Positions 43,749-53,694 of a DNA stretch of 64,000 nucleotides are shown in pieces. The first letter of the stretch is position 1, and each line of letters opens with the position of its first letter. The notes below the pieces were generated by a model that was not told where the DNA came from, ran no database searches, and saw only the letters and a list, made by a program, of their open reading frames with translations. Made by a program: the position numbers and the translations under genes. This stretch comes from Bacillus mycoides (GTDB lineage: Bacteria > Bacillota > Bacilli > Bacillales > Bacillaceae_G), in NCBI RefSeq assembly GCF_018742245.1, contig NZ_CP036132.1, positions 4,645,001 through 4,709,000 of the forward strand, given 5' to 3'.

Positions 43749-44030
43749 TTATTTCCGTTTATAGTAAATAATGAAATTTAGACCACTTATCAAAACAATC
43801 CCAATAAACATATTAGAAGACTGCAAATCTCCGCCTAAACTATACTCATCAGCAATAAATCCTAACATAACAAGTGTTATCGCCGAAACACCGATACACA
43901 ATACCGAAATAAACCAAAGTGAAAACTCATTAATAAGCTCTTTCTTCTGTCTTAAAATAATTAGCATAACAAGAATAGATGCTGCTAAAATACTTTTAAA
44001 AACAGGACGTAAATACACAAACTCCTCCAT
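43749..44030 (-). CDS. Small three-helix membrane protein
   Basis: 93 residues with three predicted spans (VFKSILAASILVMLIILR, LWFISVLCIGVSAITLVMLG, MFIGIVLISGLNFIIYY). GAGAAAT-type weak ribosome site before the ATG. Convergent with the remnant of the small two-helix gene; a truncated paralogue lies at 42730-42810. Function unknown. Confidence 0.65.
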   Translation of the reverse strand: MEEFVYLRPVFKSILAASILVMLIILRQKKELINEFSLWFISVLCIGVSAITLVMLGFIADEYSLGGDLQSSNMFIGIVLISGLNFIIYYKRK

Positions 44031-44089
44031 CTATTTCTCCTTTTCAAAAAAACATTATATCGCAACATTAACATATTTAACCAAATTAA

Positions 44090-44126
44090 AAACACATGTC
44101 TTTTCAAGATAAAATGACATGTGTTT
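44090..44126 (-). terminator. Terminator of the LOG gene
   Basis: AAACACATGTC/GACATGTGTTT arms with a T tail on the minus strand. Confidence 0.75.
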
Positions 44127-44149
44127 CCAAAATCCACTATAAAAATGCA

Positions 44150-44728
44150 CTATGATAATTGCTTCCACTTAGTCCCCAAAACAGGACGCTCGTAATTTTG
44201 GATTTTATGAATTAATTCGTCAGCCGTCTCAGCTGAAACGATTAACTCTTTATTCGATGGGTTCATAAAGCCTTCTTCAGCTGCGCGTTCAACCATTTGC
44301 AGAATTGGTCCGTAAAAGTCTTTAATGTTCAATAAACCAACTGGCTTATCATGTATACCAATTTGTGACCAACATACAACTTCAAATAATTCCTCAAACG
44401 TTCCGTATCCACCTGGTAATGCAATGAAAGCATGCGCAAGCTCTGCCATTTTCGCCTTACGCTCATGCATCGTTTCTACTTCAATTAATTCTGTTAGTCC
44501 TGTATGAACAATTTCACCACGGAATAAACCACGCGGCATAACACCTGTTACACGTCCACCTAGGCGAAGAACTTCATTTGCCACTTCTCCCATTAATCCA
44601 ACGCATGAACCGCCGTATACAAGCTCATAATCGTTCTCAACAAATATTTTCCCTAACTCTATTGCCTGCTCTTTAAATTCTGGTCTCTCCCCTAAATTTG
44701 AACCTGCAAACACACAAATCTTTCTCAT
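44150..44728 (-). CDS. LOG family protein (nucleotide 5'-monophosphate phosphoribohydrolase type)
   Basis: 192 residues with the Rossmann-like LOG fold. The signature PGGYGTFEELFEVVCWSQIG is complete, with the preceding arginine in ETMHERKAKMAELA. Plant and bacterial relatives release free bases from nucleoside monophosphates (cytokinin activation). Resembles B. subtilis YvdD. Divergent from the MazG-like gene, as yvdC/yvdD neighbours. Confidence 0.93.
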   Translation of the reverse strand: MRKICVFAGSNLGERPEFKEQAIELGKIFVENDYELVYGGSCVGLMGEVANEVLRLGGRVTGVMPRGLFRGEIVHTGLTELIEVETMHERKAKMAELAHAFIALPGGYGTFEELFEVVCWSQIGIHDKPVGLLNIKDFYGPILQMVERAAEEGFMNPSNKELIVSAETADELIHKIQNYERPVLGTKWKQLS

Positions 44729-44801
44729 CCCTACACCTCGAAACTATATATTGTTATGATACAATGGGTATTGTACAACATATTGAAGGGATGAGAAAGA
44801 A

Positions 44802-45125
44802 ATGGATATCGTCGCATTTCAAAGATGGGTTGAGGAATTTTACGAAAAACGAAGCTGGTCACAGTATAATTCCTTTATTCGCTTAAATTTCTTAACTGAG
44901 GAAGTTGGGGAAGTTTCACGCGTTGTTCGCGCAATTGAAATCGGTCGTGATCGCCCTGATGAACAAACAAAAACACAAGATGAGCTAAAACAAGAACTAA
45001 AAGAAGAACTTGGTGATGTCCTATCTAATCTTATTATTCTTTCACAAAAATATGATTTGGATTTACAAGACATTATGGAAACACACGTCACAAAGCTTTC
45101 AAAAAGGTTCGAAGTATCTAAATGA
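44802..45125 (+). CDS. MazG-like nucleotide pyrophosphohydrolase
   Basis: 107 residues with the all-alpha NTP-pyrophosphatase core: LTEEVGEVSRVVRAIE and ELKEELGDVLSNLIILSQKY supply the four metal-binding acidic residues (EExxE and ExxD). It likely removes non-canonical nucleoside triphosphates; like B. subtilis YvdC. RBS AAGGGATGAGA. Confidence 0.92.
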   Translation: MDIVAFQRWVEEFYEKRSWSQYNSFIRLNFLTEEVGEVSRVVRAIEIGRDRPDEQTKTQDELKQELKEELGDVLSNLIILSQKYDLDLQDIMETHVTKLSKRFEVSK

Positions 45126-45178
45126 GAATATTATCAATTGTGATATAATGTTCTTGTCAAAATAATAAGGGGGATTTT

Positions 45179-45685
45179 ATGTTATCTAAAAAATTGCACG
45201 ACGCACTAAATGAACAAATGAATTTTGAATTTTACTCTGCCCACGCTTATATGGCAATGGCTGCTTACTGTACAGCGGAAAGCTACGATGGATTCGCTAA
45301 CTTTTTCCTTGTACAAGCTGAAGAAGAGCGTTTCCACGCAATGAAACTTTACAACTACATTAATGACCGTGGTGAGCGCGCTATTATTACTGGGTTTGAT
45401 CATCCTAATAACGAATATGAGTCTGTATTGAATGCTTTTGAAGTCGCACTTGAGCACGAGCGTGAAGTAACGAAGCGCATTTACAACTTATCTGATATTG
45501 CGTGGGATGAGCGTGAACACGCAACAATTACCTTCTTAAAATGGTTCGTTGACGAGCAAGTAGAAGAAGAAGCTTCATTCGATAGCATCATCCAAAAATT
45601 AAAACGTATTACAAGCGATTCAAACGCACTGTTTATGCTAGATGCTGAATTAGAGAAACGTACTTTTACGCCTCCAGCTGAATAA
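45179..45685 (+). CDS. Ferritin (non-haem)
   Basis: 168 residues of the bacterial ferritin FtnA type. Ferroxidase residues are in LNEQMNFEFYSAHAYMAMAA and VQAEEERFHAMKLYNYINDR, with the helix C residues in ALEHEREVTKRI. Stores iron as ferric mineral. AAGGGGG precedes the ATG, and a TATAAT box lies about 33 bp upstream. With dps nearby it forms part of the iron/oxidative-stress content of this region. Confidence 0.94.
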   Translation: MLSKKLHDALNEQMNFEFYSAHAYMAMAAYCTAESYDGFANFFLVQAEEERFHAMKLYNYINDRGERAIITGFDHPNNEYESVLNAFEVALEHEREVTKRIYNLSDIAWDEREHATITFLKWFVDEQVEEEASFDSIIQKLKRITSDSNALFMLDAELEKRTFTPPAE

Positions 45686-45692
45686 TATTTTG

Positions 45693-45727
45693 ATCACCTT
45701 AATGAATGTATTAAGGTGATTTTTTTA
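45693..45727 (+). terminator. Ferritin terminator
   Basis: ATCACCTTAAT/ATTAAGGTGAT arms, seven-T tail. Confidence 0.9.
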
Positions 45728-45806
45728 TTTTCTCTCTAGCTTAAAATCACCTTAAATTTCCTTGTATTTGACATAGTACCAATAAGGAAATGGTATTATT
45801 TTCAAT

Positions 45807-45962
45807 ATAAAGTGAAACTTTAATCAGTGGGGTTTTGTTCATCCCCCACTGATTATTAGTTGAACCAATCGGGCGTTTACGGGCAGTTGATCTCCCACCT
45901 AACTTCTTTGCTCCAGCCGAATTTTGAGGTGGGAGTCTTACTGCTCGTTAATGCGGGATAAA
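45807..45962 (+). mobile_element. Full-length bcr1 element
   Basis: 156 bp with ATAAA at both ends, same blocks as the copy at 26919 in opposite orientation. Its right end is 22 bp before the DUF418 gene. Confidence 0.9.
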
Positions 45963-45984
45963 ATAATATACGAGGAGAGAAAAA

Positions 45985-47157
45985 ATGAATCAGCGTGTAG
46001 AAGCTGTTGATGCAATCCGTGGTTTCGCTTTGTTTGGTATTTTACTTGTCAATATGACCTTAATTCAATTTGGATTCTTCGCCAGTGAAAAACCAACTTA
46101 CATATTTGGAAAACTTGATGAAGGTGCTAATTGGTTTATTCAATTTTTCGGCACCCACAATTTCATGTCCCTATTCTCTTTTTTATTTGGTCTTAGTATT
46201 ATTTTGTTGCAAAAAAGTATTATTGCGAAAGGAAAAAAATTCTTCCCCACATACATAAGACGTATTATCATTCTTTTACTACTAGGCTACATTCACGGCA
46301 CCTTTGTTTGGGAGGGAGATATTTTATTTGCCTACGGGGTTATCGGGATTTTCTTAATGATGTTCATCAATCGAAAACCGAAAACATTGCTCATTTGGGC
46401 ATCTATTTTACTAGCACTCATTATGCTCGCATCTTACCAATCGGAATCAACATCGAACCCCTATGATGATCTCGCACCTTATACCGAAAAGGAACATAAG
46501 GTCCATGAGACTGGAAGCTATATGGATCATGTCAACTTTAGACTAACTGAAAATCCTTTTGATTATATGGGGATTAACGGTGTATTCGGATTAGTTTTCA
46601 TATCAGTTTTCGCAATAATTTTTATGTCTCCACTTTTCTTACTCGGAATGTATGTGGGGAAAAAGGGCTGGCTATTTGAGGTCGATCAACATATACCTAC
46701 TGTTAAAAAAATTTGGCTTATCACTGGGATTTTCTCTTTTACAATTAAAATCTTAGCTATATTCGTGAAACATCCGATTTTAATTATGTTACAAGATAGT
46801 CTTACACCAGTAACCATGACCTTCTTTTACGGAAGCACGATTATTTTATTATTCCATTACAAAAAGGTAGCGCATTTACTAGCATACATGGCGAACATGG
46901 GAAAAATGTCGGTTAGTAATTACTTAGCGCAATCTATTATCACAACAACTATTTTTTACGCATATGGATTTGGCTTATATGGTAAAATTGGCTATTTCTT
47001 TGGTATTCTTTTAACCATTGGAATTTATACGATTCAATTATTCGTTAGTACCTATTGGCTACAGAAATACCGAATGGGGCCTGTGGAATATGTGTGGAGA
47101 CTGGGAACTTATTTAGAGAGACCACGGTTTAAAAAAGACTTGGATAAAGCAAGTTAA
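45985..47157 (+). CDS. DUF418 family membrane protein
   Basis: 390 residues, eight to ten membrane helices. N-terminal DAIRGFALFGILLVNM is the hallmark of the acyltransferase-like DUF418 family; the C-terminal domain holds MGKMSVSNYLAQSIITT and ends GPVEYVWRLGTY. Function unestablished; related to membrane acyltransferases. CGAGGAGAG ribosome site. bcr1 sits immediately upstream, so part of its promoter may come from the element. Confidence 0.9.
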   Translation: MNQRVEAVDAIRGFALFGILLVNMTLIQFGFFASEKPTYIFGKLDEGANWFIQFFGTHNFMSLFSFLFGLSIILLQKSIIAKGKKFFPTYIRRIIILLLLGYIHGTFVWEGDILFAYGVIGIFLMMFINRKPKTLLIWASILLALIMLASYQSESTSNPYDDLAPYTEKEHKVHETGSYMDHVNFRLTENPFDYMGINGVFGLVFISVFAIIFMSPLFLLGMYVGKKGWLFEVDQHIPTVKKIWLITGIFSFTIKILAIFVKHPILIMLQDSLTPVTMTFFYGSTIILLFHYKKVAHLLAYMANMGKMSVSNYLAQSIITTTIFYAYGFGLYGKIGYFFGILLTIGIYTIQLFVSTYWLQKYRMGPVEYVWRLGTYLERPRFKKDLDKAS

Positions 47158-47160
47158 ACA

Positions 47161-47205
47161 AAAAGTCGTTTATCCTCCCTAAGTGAGAGATAAACGACTT
47201 CTTTG
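47161..47205. terminator. Bidirectional terminator
   Basis: AAGTCGTTTATC/GATAAACGACTT arms between convergent genes. Confidence 0.85.
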
Positions 47206-47212
47206 TTATTTA

Positions 47213-48394
47213 TTAAAGCATAACCCCAACGATAACCGCTGATAATATACTTACTAACGTTGCACCGTATACAAGTTTTAATCCGAATGAAGATACAACG
47301 TTTGATTGTTTTCCATCGATACTCTTCGTTGCACCTGCGATAATTCCGATAGATGAGAAGTTCGCAAATGATACAAGGAAGATTGATAAAATACCTACTG
47401 TACGAGCTGATAACTCACCAGCTACTTTTCCTAGATCAAGCATCGCAACAAATTCGTTCGTTACTAATTTCGTTGCCATAATTTGTCCTGCTGTTAGCAT
47501 TTCTGATGTTGGAATGCCCATTACGAATGCTAATGGCGAGAAGATATATCCTAAAATGCTTTGGAATGTGATTCCGAAAATTGAATCGAACACACCGTTA
47601 ATTGCTGTAATTAATGCTACGAAACCGATTAACATCGCCGCTACTGTTACAGCGATAGAGAACCCTAGCATAATATATTCGCCTAACATTTCAAAGAATG
47701 TTTGTTTCTTATCTTCTTGTAATTCTAAAATGTCATCTTCTTCGCTCACATCATATGGATTAATAATATGAATGATAATGAATCCACTAAATAAGTTTAG
47801 TACAAGTGCTGTTACTACATATTTTGGATCAATCATCTTCATATAAGAACCAACGATTGACATCGATACTGTTGACATTGAAGATGCACAAAGTGTGTAT
47901 AAACGATTTTTTGGTAATTTACTTAATTGATCTTTTACTGTAATAAATACTTCACCTTGGCCGACAATTGCCGCTGCTACTGCGTTATATGATTCAAGTT
48001 TTCCTAAACCGTTAATTTTACTTAATACGAAACCGACTGCACGAATGATAATCGGTAAAATTTTTATATGTTGTAAGATCCCAATTAGTACTGCTAAGAA
48101 AATAATTGGTAATAATACTGTTAAGAAGAATGGTGCTTGTCCATCATTTGCTAGACCACCAAATACGAAATTAACCCCAGCTTCCGCAAATTTTAAAATA
48201 GCTCCAAATCCATCTGCAATCCCTTTTACTAATACAAATCCGACCTTTGTATTTAGTAAGAAATACGCAAGTACCAATTGAATGACAAGCATAACTGCAA
48301 TTGGTTTATATTTAATTTTCTTACGATCTGAACTTATAAGAAACCCTAGTACAAATACTACAAGTAAACCGACTAGAAACATTACTAACTTCAT
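47213..48394 (-). CDS. NupC family nucleoside transporter (1)
   Basis: 393 residues of the concentrative nucleoside transporter family, with [20 protein letters not shown] (nucleoside and cation contacts) and the [18 protein letters not shown] signature near the end. It takes up nucleosides with H+ or Na+. Start 48394 has GGAGG eight bases upstream; this gives the same length as its paralogue 340 bp upstream. Two cre-like sites and an ACGTCTGAC word lie upstream. Confidence 0.94.
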   Translation of the reverse strand: MKLVMFLVGLLVVFVLGFLISSDRKKIKYKPIAVMLVIQLVLAYFLLNTKVGFVLVKGIADGFGAILKFAEAGVNFVFGGLANDGQAPFFLTVLLPIIFLAVLIGILQHIKILPIIIRAVGFVLSKINGLGKLESYNAVAAAIVGQGEVFITVKDQLSKLPKNRLYTLCASSMSTVSMSIVGSYMKMIDPKYVVTALVLNLFSGFIIIHIINPYDVSEEDDILELQEDKKQTFFEMLGEYIMLGFSIAVTVAAMLIGFVALITAINGVFDSIFGITFQSILGYIFSPLAFVMGIPTSEMLTAGQIMATKLVTNEFVAMLDLGKVAGELSARTVGILSIFLVSFANFSSIGIIAGATKSIDGKQSNVVSSFGLKLVYGATLVSILSAVIVGVML

Positions 48395-48439
48395 ATGTGA
48401 ATCCTCCACTTCCATGAGTTATCAGTCGTATAACGAATG

Positions 48440-48450
48440 ACGTCTGACTA
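48440..48450 (-). promoter_or_regulatory. Motif shared by both nupC upstream regions
   Basis: ACGTCTGACTA here and ACGTCTGACCA at 49953 precede the two nupC paralogues at similar distance (46 and 38 bp); ACGTCTGAAAT also occurs at 48567. Possible regulator site, identity unknown. Confidence 0.45.
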
Positions 48451-48504
48451 TTGGTGTTAAAAAAATATGAACCCTTAAAATATTTTGAACTGTCTTCTAA
48501 AATC

Positions 48505-48518
48505 AGTAAGCGTTTACA
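48505..48518. promoter_or_regulatory. cre-like site
   Basis: AGTAAGCGTTTACA fits the CcpA consensus TGTAARCGYTTWCA at 13 of 14 positions. A second, weaker one, TGTAAGCGTTATCT, is at 48599-48612. Carbon catabolite control of nupC is plausible. Confidence 0.6.
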
Positions 48519-48702
48519 TAAATTGCAATTTATAACAGGTAGTCTCTTCTTTTCTACCGTATTTAACGTCTGAAATGGATACCACCTACAAATCAAATTG
48601 TAAGCGTTATCTAATTGAAATGCAATATAAATTTTAAAAGATTTTTATATGTTAATATATTCCTAACTGATTGGTTTTTTTATGTAAATTCACTATAAAA
48701 AA

Positions 48703-48725
48703 TAGCCCTAGCTATGAGCTAGGGC
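48703..48725 (-). terminator. Terminator of nupC (2)
   Basis: GCCCTAGCT/AGCTAGGGC arms with a six-T tail on the minus strand. Confidence 0.85.
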
Positions 48726-48733
48726 CATCCTTT

Positions 48734-49915
48734 TTATAACATAACACCAACGATAATCGCCGATAAAAGACTTACTAATGTCGCACCGTATACAAGTCGT
48801 AATCCGAATGATGAAACAACGTTTGATTGGTTTTCATCAATCCCTTTCGTTGCACCTGCAATAATTCCGATAGATGAGAAGTTTGCAAATGATACAAGGA
48901 ATACAGAAAGAATACCGACTGTACGAGCTGATAAATCACTAGCTACTTTTCCTAGATCAAGCATCGCAACAAATTCGTTCGATACTAATTTCGTTGCCAT
49001 AATTTGTCCCGCCGTTACCATTTCTGATTGCGGGATTCCCATTACGAATGCTAATGGAGAGAAAATATATCCTAGAATAGCTTGGAATGTAATACCGAAC
49101 ACTGAATCAAACAAGCTATTGATTGCTGTAATTAATGCTACGAAACCAAGTAACATTGCTGCTACCGTAATCGCAATCGTGAAACCAAGCATAATATATT
49201 CGCTTAACATTTCAAAGAACGACTGTTTTTTCTTATTTTCTAACTTCAGTGTATCTTCTTCTTCCGTAATATCGTACGGATTAATAATATGAATAATAAT
49301 GAAACCACTAAATAAATTTAATACAAGTGCTGTTACTACATATTTTGGCTCAATCATTTTCATATAAGAACCAACGATCGACATCGATACTGTCGACATG
49401 GAAGATGCACATAGTGTATATAAACGATGTTTGGGGATTTTACTTAATTGATCTTTTACTGTAATAAATACTTCTGCTTGTCCAACAATTGCAGCCGCTA
49501 CTGCATTATATGATTCTAATTTTCCTAAACCATTTACTTTACTTAGCATAGTACCAATAGCACGAATAAATATCGGTAAAATTTTAAAGTGTTGCAGAAT
49601 TCCGATTAACACTGCAAAGAATACGATTGGTAATAAAGCTGTTAAGAAGAATGAAACCTCTCCTTTATTAACAAGACCACCAAATACGAAAACGATTCCA
49701 GATTCCGCATATCCAAGAAGTGCTCCAAATCCATCTGAAATTCCTTTTACTAAAATATAACCAATTGGCGTATTTAATAAGAAATACGTTAACGCTAGCT
49801 GAATAACAAGCATAATCGCGATTGGTTTATACTTAATCTTCTTACGATCAGAACTTATAAGAAAACCGAGTACGAATACAACAAGTAATCCTACAAGAAA
49901 CATAACAAACTTCAT
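48734..49915 (-). CDS. NupC family nucleoside transporter (2)
   Basis: 393 residues, very similar to the copy just downstream, with the same start [40 protein letters not shown] and [18 protein letters not shown]. Tandem duplication is evident; most differences are in the segment after the third helix ([16 protein letters not shown]). It has its own terminator and upstream region, so both copies can be regulated apart. AAATGGAGGATTTTATT precedes the ATG. Confidence 0.94.
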   Translation of the reverse strand: MKFVMFLVGLLVVFVLGFLISSDRKKIKYKPIAIMLVIQLALTYFLLNTPIGYILVKGISDGFGALLGYAESGIVFVFGGLVNKGEVSFFLTALLPIVFFAVLIGILQHFKILPIFIRAIGTMLSKVNGLGKLESYNAVAAAIVGQAEVFITVKDQLSKIPKHRLYTLCASSMSTVSMSIVGSYMKMIEPKYVVTALVLNLFSGFIIIHIINPYDITEEEDTLKLENKKKQSFFEMLSEYIMLGFTIAITVAAMLLGFVALITAINSLFDSVFGITFQAILGYIFSPLAFVMGIPQSEMVTAGQIMATKLVSNEFVAMLDLGKVASDLSARTVGILSVFLVSFANFSSIGIIAGATKGIDENQSNVVSSFGLRLVYGATLVSLLSAIIVGVML

Positions 49916-50170
49916 TAATAAAATCCTCCATTTAACTCTTCTTTAATGTTGAACGTCTGACCATTAGAAATACGAAATAAACCGAACTTTCCATTTACCC
50001 CTAAAACCATAGAAATGATTATAAAAAGTCGTCTAATCTCTTATTCTAAAGCCATTAACCATTCTAACACAAATTACAACTCACATCTGCATTTTTCTTT
50101 AAAAAAATTACATTTTATTATAAAATGCTCATTAATGTTCGTCTTTTACCTCTCTCCTTATTTTATTACT

Positions 50171-50212
50171 ACAAAAAAAACGAGCATCAAATTTCTCTGA
50201 TGCTCGTTCCTT
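50171..50212 (-). terminator. Terminator of AGCS gene (2)
   Basis: AACGAGCATCA/TGATGCTCGTT arms, T run on the minus strand. The stretch 49916-50170 shows the ACGTCTGACCA word at 49953-49963 and nothing else. Confidence 0.85.
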
Positions 50213-50217
50213 TTGTA

Positions 50218-51660
50218 TTATACAGCTTTTTCTTTATCTGCTACTGCTGGCTTGTCCCAGCACTCTGTATTGTTTAAACCTGGAATAGACTCCGCATAAA
50301 AGACTGGATCTTTTCCTTGTTTCTTTTGCTTTACGTAATCTGATAATGCCGCGAAAGCGTACTTTGAAAGGAATACAATTGCAACTAAGTTAATAACAGC
50401 CATAATACCCATGAATAAATCTGCTAAGTCCCAAACAATTTGAATTGTTGCTACAGAACCTAACATAACCATACCAAGTACCGCAATTCGATAAACATTT
50501 AATAGAACTTTACTTCCATTTAAAAATTCAATATTTGTTTCACCATAGTAGTAGTTACCTACCAATGAACTGAATGCAAACAAGAAGATTGCAACTGCTA
50601 CAAATATAGATGCCCATGGTCCGATATGCTGACTTAACGCCTGCTGCGTTAATTGAATTCCATTTAGATCAGCTGCACCCGGTACATCTGATAAAAGAAT
50701 GATAAATGCTGTACAACTACAAATTAATAATGTATCTGTAAATACCCCTAAAGTTTGAATGAAACCTTGTTTAACTGGATGTGTTACGTTTGCAGTCGCA
50801 GCTGCGTTCGGCGCACTACCCATACCAGCCTCATTTGAAAATAATCCACGTTTTACTCCTAGTAAAATCGCAGCTCCTAATCCCCCGCCCACTACTTCTT
50901 TAATTCCGAAAGCATGTAAGAAAATCTCTTTAAATACATGCGGAATTGCCGTAATGTTTGTTACAACAACAAATAATGCCACTGCTACATAAATAATTGC
51001 CATTACCGGAACAATCATTTCAACCGCGCGAGCAATTCGTTTCACTCCGCCGAAAATAATGATTGCAAGTAAACCAGCCATAAACAGACCCACAAGTCTA
51101 CTATCCATTTTAAATGCGCCATCAAAAGCTGCCGCTACTGTGTTTGACTGCACGGCATTGAAAATCAATCCGAAACTCACTGTTATTAGAACAGAGAAGA
51201 CAACCCCTAGCCAGCGTTTCTTCAAGCCTTTTTCCATATAATACGCCGGGCCACCGCGGAATGCATTCCCATCTTTTACTTTATAAATTTGCGCTAATGT
51301 GCTCTCTACAAATGCAGAAGCACCCCCAATTACCGCGATTAACCACATCCAAAATACAGCACCTGGACCACCTGCTGAGATTGCAATAGCTACACCAGCT
51401 AAGTTACCAGTCCCTACACGAGAAGCTGTACTCATACAAAATGCTTGGAATGATGATACACCACTTTTTTCTTTTTGCGCTTTTCTTGTCTTTGAACTCG
51501 CCCCGTCCCCAAGTAGGCGAATCATTTCTCCGAAGTAACGAATTTGAACAAATTTCACACGAAACGAAAAGTAAAGTCCTAATCCAATTAACATCGCAAT
51601 AATGATATATGACCAAAGGACATTATTTATATCCCCAATTACATTAGTTAAAAAATCCAT
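50218..51660 (-). CDS. Alanine/glycine:cation symporter (AGCS, 2)
   Basis: 480 residues, same family as the genes at 39.2 and 52 kb, with GGPGAVFWMWLIAVIGGASA, FRGGPAYYMEKGL and GLFSNEAGMGSAPNAAATAN. It is the most diverged of the three, with an extra insertion SSKTRKAQKEKSGVS in the first cytoplasmic loop. Start ATG 51660 has GAGGGGG upstream at about 10 bases; a longer frame to 51687 is less likely. Own terminator. Confidence 0.93.
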   Translation of the reverse strand: MDFLTNVIGDINNVLWSYIIIAMLIGLGLYFSFRVKFVQIRYFGEMIRLLGDGASSKTRKAQKEKSGVSSFQAFCMSTASRVGTGNLAGVAIAISAGGPGAVFWMWLIAVIGGASAFVESTLAQIYKVKDGNAFRGGPAYYMEKGLKKRWLGVVFSVLITVSFGLIFNAVQSNTVAAAFDGAFKMDSRLVGLFMAGLLAIIIFGGVKRIARAVEMIVPVMAIIYVAVALFVVVTNITAIPHVFKEIFLHAFGIKEVVGGGLGAAILLGVKRGLFSNEAGMGSAPNAAATANVTHPVKQGFIQTLGVFTDTLLICSCTAFIILLSDVPGAADLNGIQLTQQALSQHIGPWASIFVAVAIFLFAFSSLVGNYYYGETNIEFLNGSKVLLNVYRIAVLGMVMLGSVATIQIVWDLADLFMGIMAVINLVAIVFLSKYAFAALSDYVKQKKQGKDPVFYAESIPGLNNTECWDKPAVADKEKAV

Positions 51661-51924
51661 ACTTGTATTGCCCCCTCTTCCTAACAATAAGAAAATTATA
51701 TTCTAAAAACTTTTGGTAATCAAGAATTTTCGACAAAAGATGTTAGGTTTTATTACATAGAAATGTTAACTCATGTGACATATATGTTTTTTCTATAATG
51801 TACAACGGTAACTAGCGTACGCATTATTTGGATCCAATCCATCATTTCTGCATTTAATTTCTACAAATAATGAAAAGTGATTCCTTATCACTTTTTACCC
51901 TCCAGATTCTTATTACAATAAAAA

Positions 51925-51955
51925 AACGAGCATCGAATTCATCTCGATGCTCGCC
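51925..51955 (-). terminator. Terminator of AGCS gene (3)
   Basis: CGAGCATCGA/TCGATGCTCG arms with a T run on the minus strand. It is close in sequence to the terminator of AGCS (2), consistent with tandem duplication. Confidence 0.85.
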
Positions 51956-51961
51956 TTTTCA

Positions 51962-53392
51962 TTACACTGCTTTTTCTTTATCTGTTACCGCTGGCTTATC
52001 CCAACACTCTGTGTTCGTTAAGCCAGGAATAGAATCTGCGGTGAAGACCGGATCTTTCCCTTGTTTCTTTTGTCTTACATAGTCTGCCAACGCAGCATAC
52101 GCAAATCGACCAAGAAGCGTAATCGCAATTAAATTTGTGATTACCATTAATCCCATAAATAAGTCTGCCATATTCCATACAACTTGAAGTGTCGCAACAG
52201 AACCGAATAATACCATTCCCACTACCGCAATACGGTAAATTGTTAACCAAGTTTTACTTTGTTTAATGAATTCAATATTCGTTTCACCATAATAGTAGTT
52301 TCCTAGAAGTGAACTAAATGCAAATAGGAAGATAATAATCGCTAAGAAGCTACTTGCCCATGGGCCAATTTGTGAGCTTAATGCATTTTGCGTTAGTTCA
52401 ATACCTTCTAAATTTGTTGCTTTATATGCACCAGAACATAGTACGATAAATGCTGTTGATGTACATACTAAAAATGTATCTACTAATACTCCAATTGTTT
52501 GAATAAATCCTTGTTTAGCTGGATGTGTTACATCCGCTGTTGCAGCCGCATTCGGTGCACTACCCATACCTGCTTCATTCGCAAATAATCCGCGCTGAAT
52601 ACCAAACTTCATCGCAGCACCAATACCGCCACCTACAGCTGAATCTAAACCAAATGCACCTTTAAAGATTTCTGTAAACATATCCGGTATTAAATAATAA
52701 TTTTTAATAACAACGAAAATAGCTACTGCAATATAAACAATTGCCATCGGCGGAACAATCATTTCTGACATACGCGCAATACTTTTCACACCACCAAAAA
52801 TAATAACCCCAACCAATACCGCAAGTACAATCCCTACAACATAACGCTCAATACCAAATGCATTTTTAAATGCTAATGTAACTGTATTTGCTTGTACTGA
52901 GTTGAAAATTAAACCGTAACTAATTGTAATAAGGATAGAGAACCAAATTCCCATCCAACGTTTATTTAAACCTTTTTCCATATAATAAGCAGGACCACCA
53001 CGGAAGCCACTGCCATCTTTTATTTTATAAATTTGCGCAAGCGTACTTTCTACGAAACTTGAAGACGCCCCGATAATCGCAATAACCCACATCCAAAATA
53101 CTGCTCCTGGTCCTCCCATAGAAATAGCTAACGCTACACCAGCTAAGTTCCCGATTCCAATACGAGCTGCTGAGCTCATACAAAAAGCTTGGAAAGAAGA
53201 TACACTGCCCTTCTTACGTGTCTTTCCAGTTAATCCATCACTCATTAATCGAATCATTTCCCCTAAATGAGTAATTTGTACAAATTTTAATTTAATAGAA
53301 AAATAAAGACCTAAACCAATTAACATTGCAATAAGAATATATGACCAAAGAATTGTATTCGTCGATGAAACAAATTGTTCTAAAATATTCAT
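51962..53392 (-). CDS. Alanine/glycine:cation symporter (AGCS, 3)
   Basis: 476 residues, with GGPGAVFWMWVIAIIGASSS and GLFANEAGMGSAPNAAATAD. Nearest to the gene at 39182 (for example the shared WMGIWFSLLITVAYG/ILITISYG region and SSQIGPWAS). Lies directly upstream of AGCS (2) in the same direction but is separated by a terminator and 270 bp. AAAGGGGGGGCATTATAT precedes the ATG. Confidence 0.94.
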   Translation of the reverse strand: MNILEQFVSSTNTILWSYILIAMLIGLGLYFSIKLKFVQITHLGEMIRLMSDGLTGKTRKKGSVSSFQAFCMSSAARIGIGNLAGVALAISMGGPGAVFWMWVIAIIGASSSFVESTLAQIYKIKDGSGFRGGPAYYMEKGLNKRWMGIWFSILITISYGLIFNSVQANTVTLAFKNAFGIERYVVGIVLAVLVGVIIFGGVKSIARMSEMIVPPMAIVYIAVAIFVVIKNYYLIPDMFTEIFKGAFGLDSAVGGGIGAAMKFGIQRGLFANEAGMGSAPNAAATADVTHPAKQGFIQTIGVLVDTFLVCTSTAFIVLCSGAYKATNLEGIELTQNALSSQIGPWASSFLAIIIFLFAFSSLLGNYYYGETNIEFIKQSKTWLTIYRIAVVGMVLFGSVATLQVVWNMADLFMGLMVITNLIAITLLGRFAYAALADYVRQKKQGKDPVFTADSIPGLTNTECWDKPAVTDKEKAV

Positions 53393-53575
53393 ATAATGCC
53401 CCCCCTTTTATTCATAAATCGAATTATATTCAAAAAATATTCAAAAATCAACATTTTTCGACACCTTACAACTTCCAAATATTAGGGTCCACCTGCAAAT
53501 ACAATGCTCTTTTCTGACTCTACTTTCACTAGCTGCGCATACTAAAATAAAAAAATAATTTCATAAACAACACCA

Positions 53576-53605
53576 TTGACAAAACCATAAACCTGTAACT
53601 ATAAT
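53576..53605 (+). promoter_or_regulatory. SigA-type promoter of the NAD(P)-binding reductase
   Basis: TTGACA (53576-53581), 18-bp spacer, TATAAT (53600-53605). It overlaps GTAACTATAATGATTAC, a partial palindrome that may be an operator of an HxlR- or MarR-type regulator. Confidence 0.75.
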
Positions 53606-53694
53606 GATTACATCGAGTTGTAACAATCGTAATTACACTAAATTCATTCATTTTCACATACACACTTTAACAAAACACTTTGGAGGGATTCATT

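Noticed and set aside
43507..43764. 85-codon plus-strand ORF
   Set aside because: No ribosome site, and it crosses the decayed duplicate in a frame other than that of the original gene.
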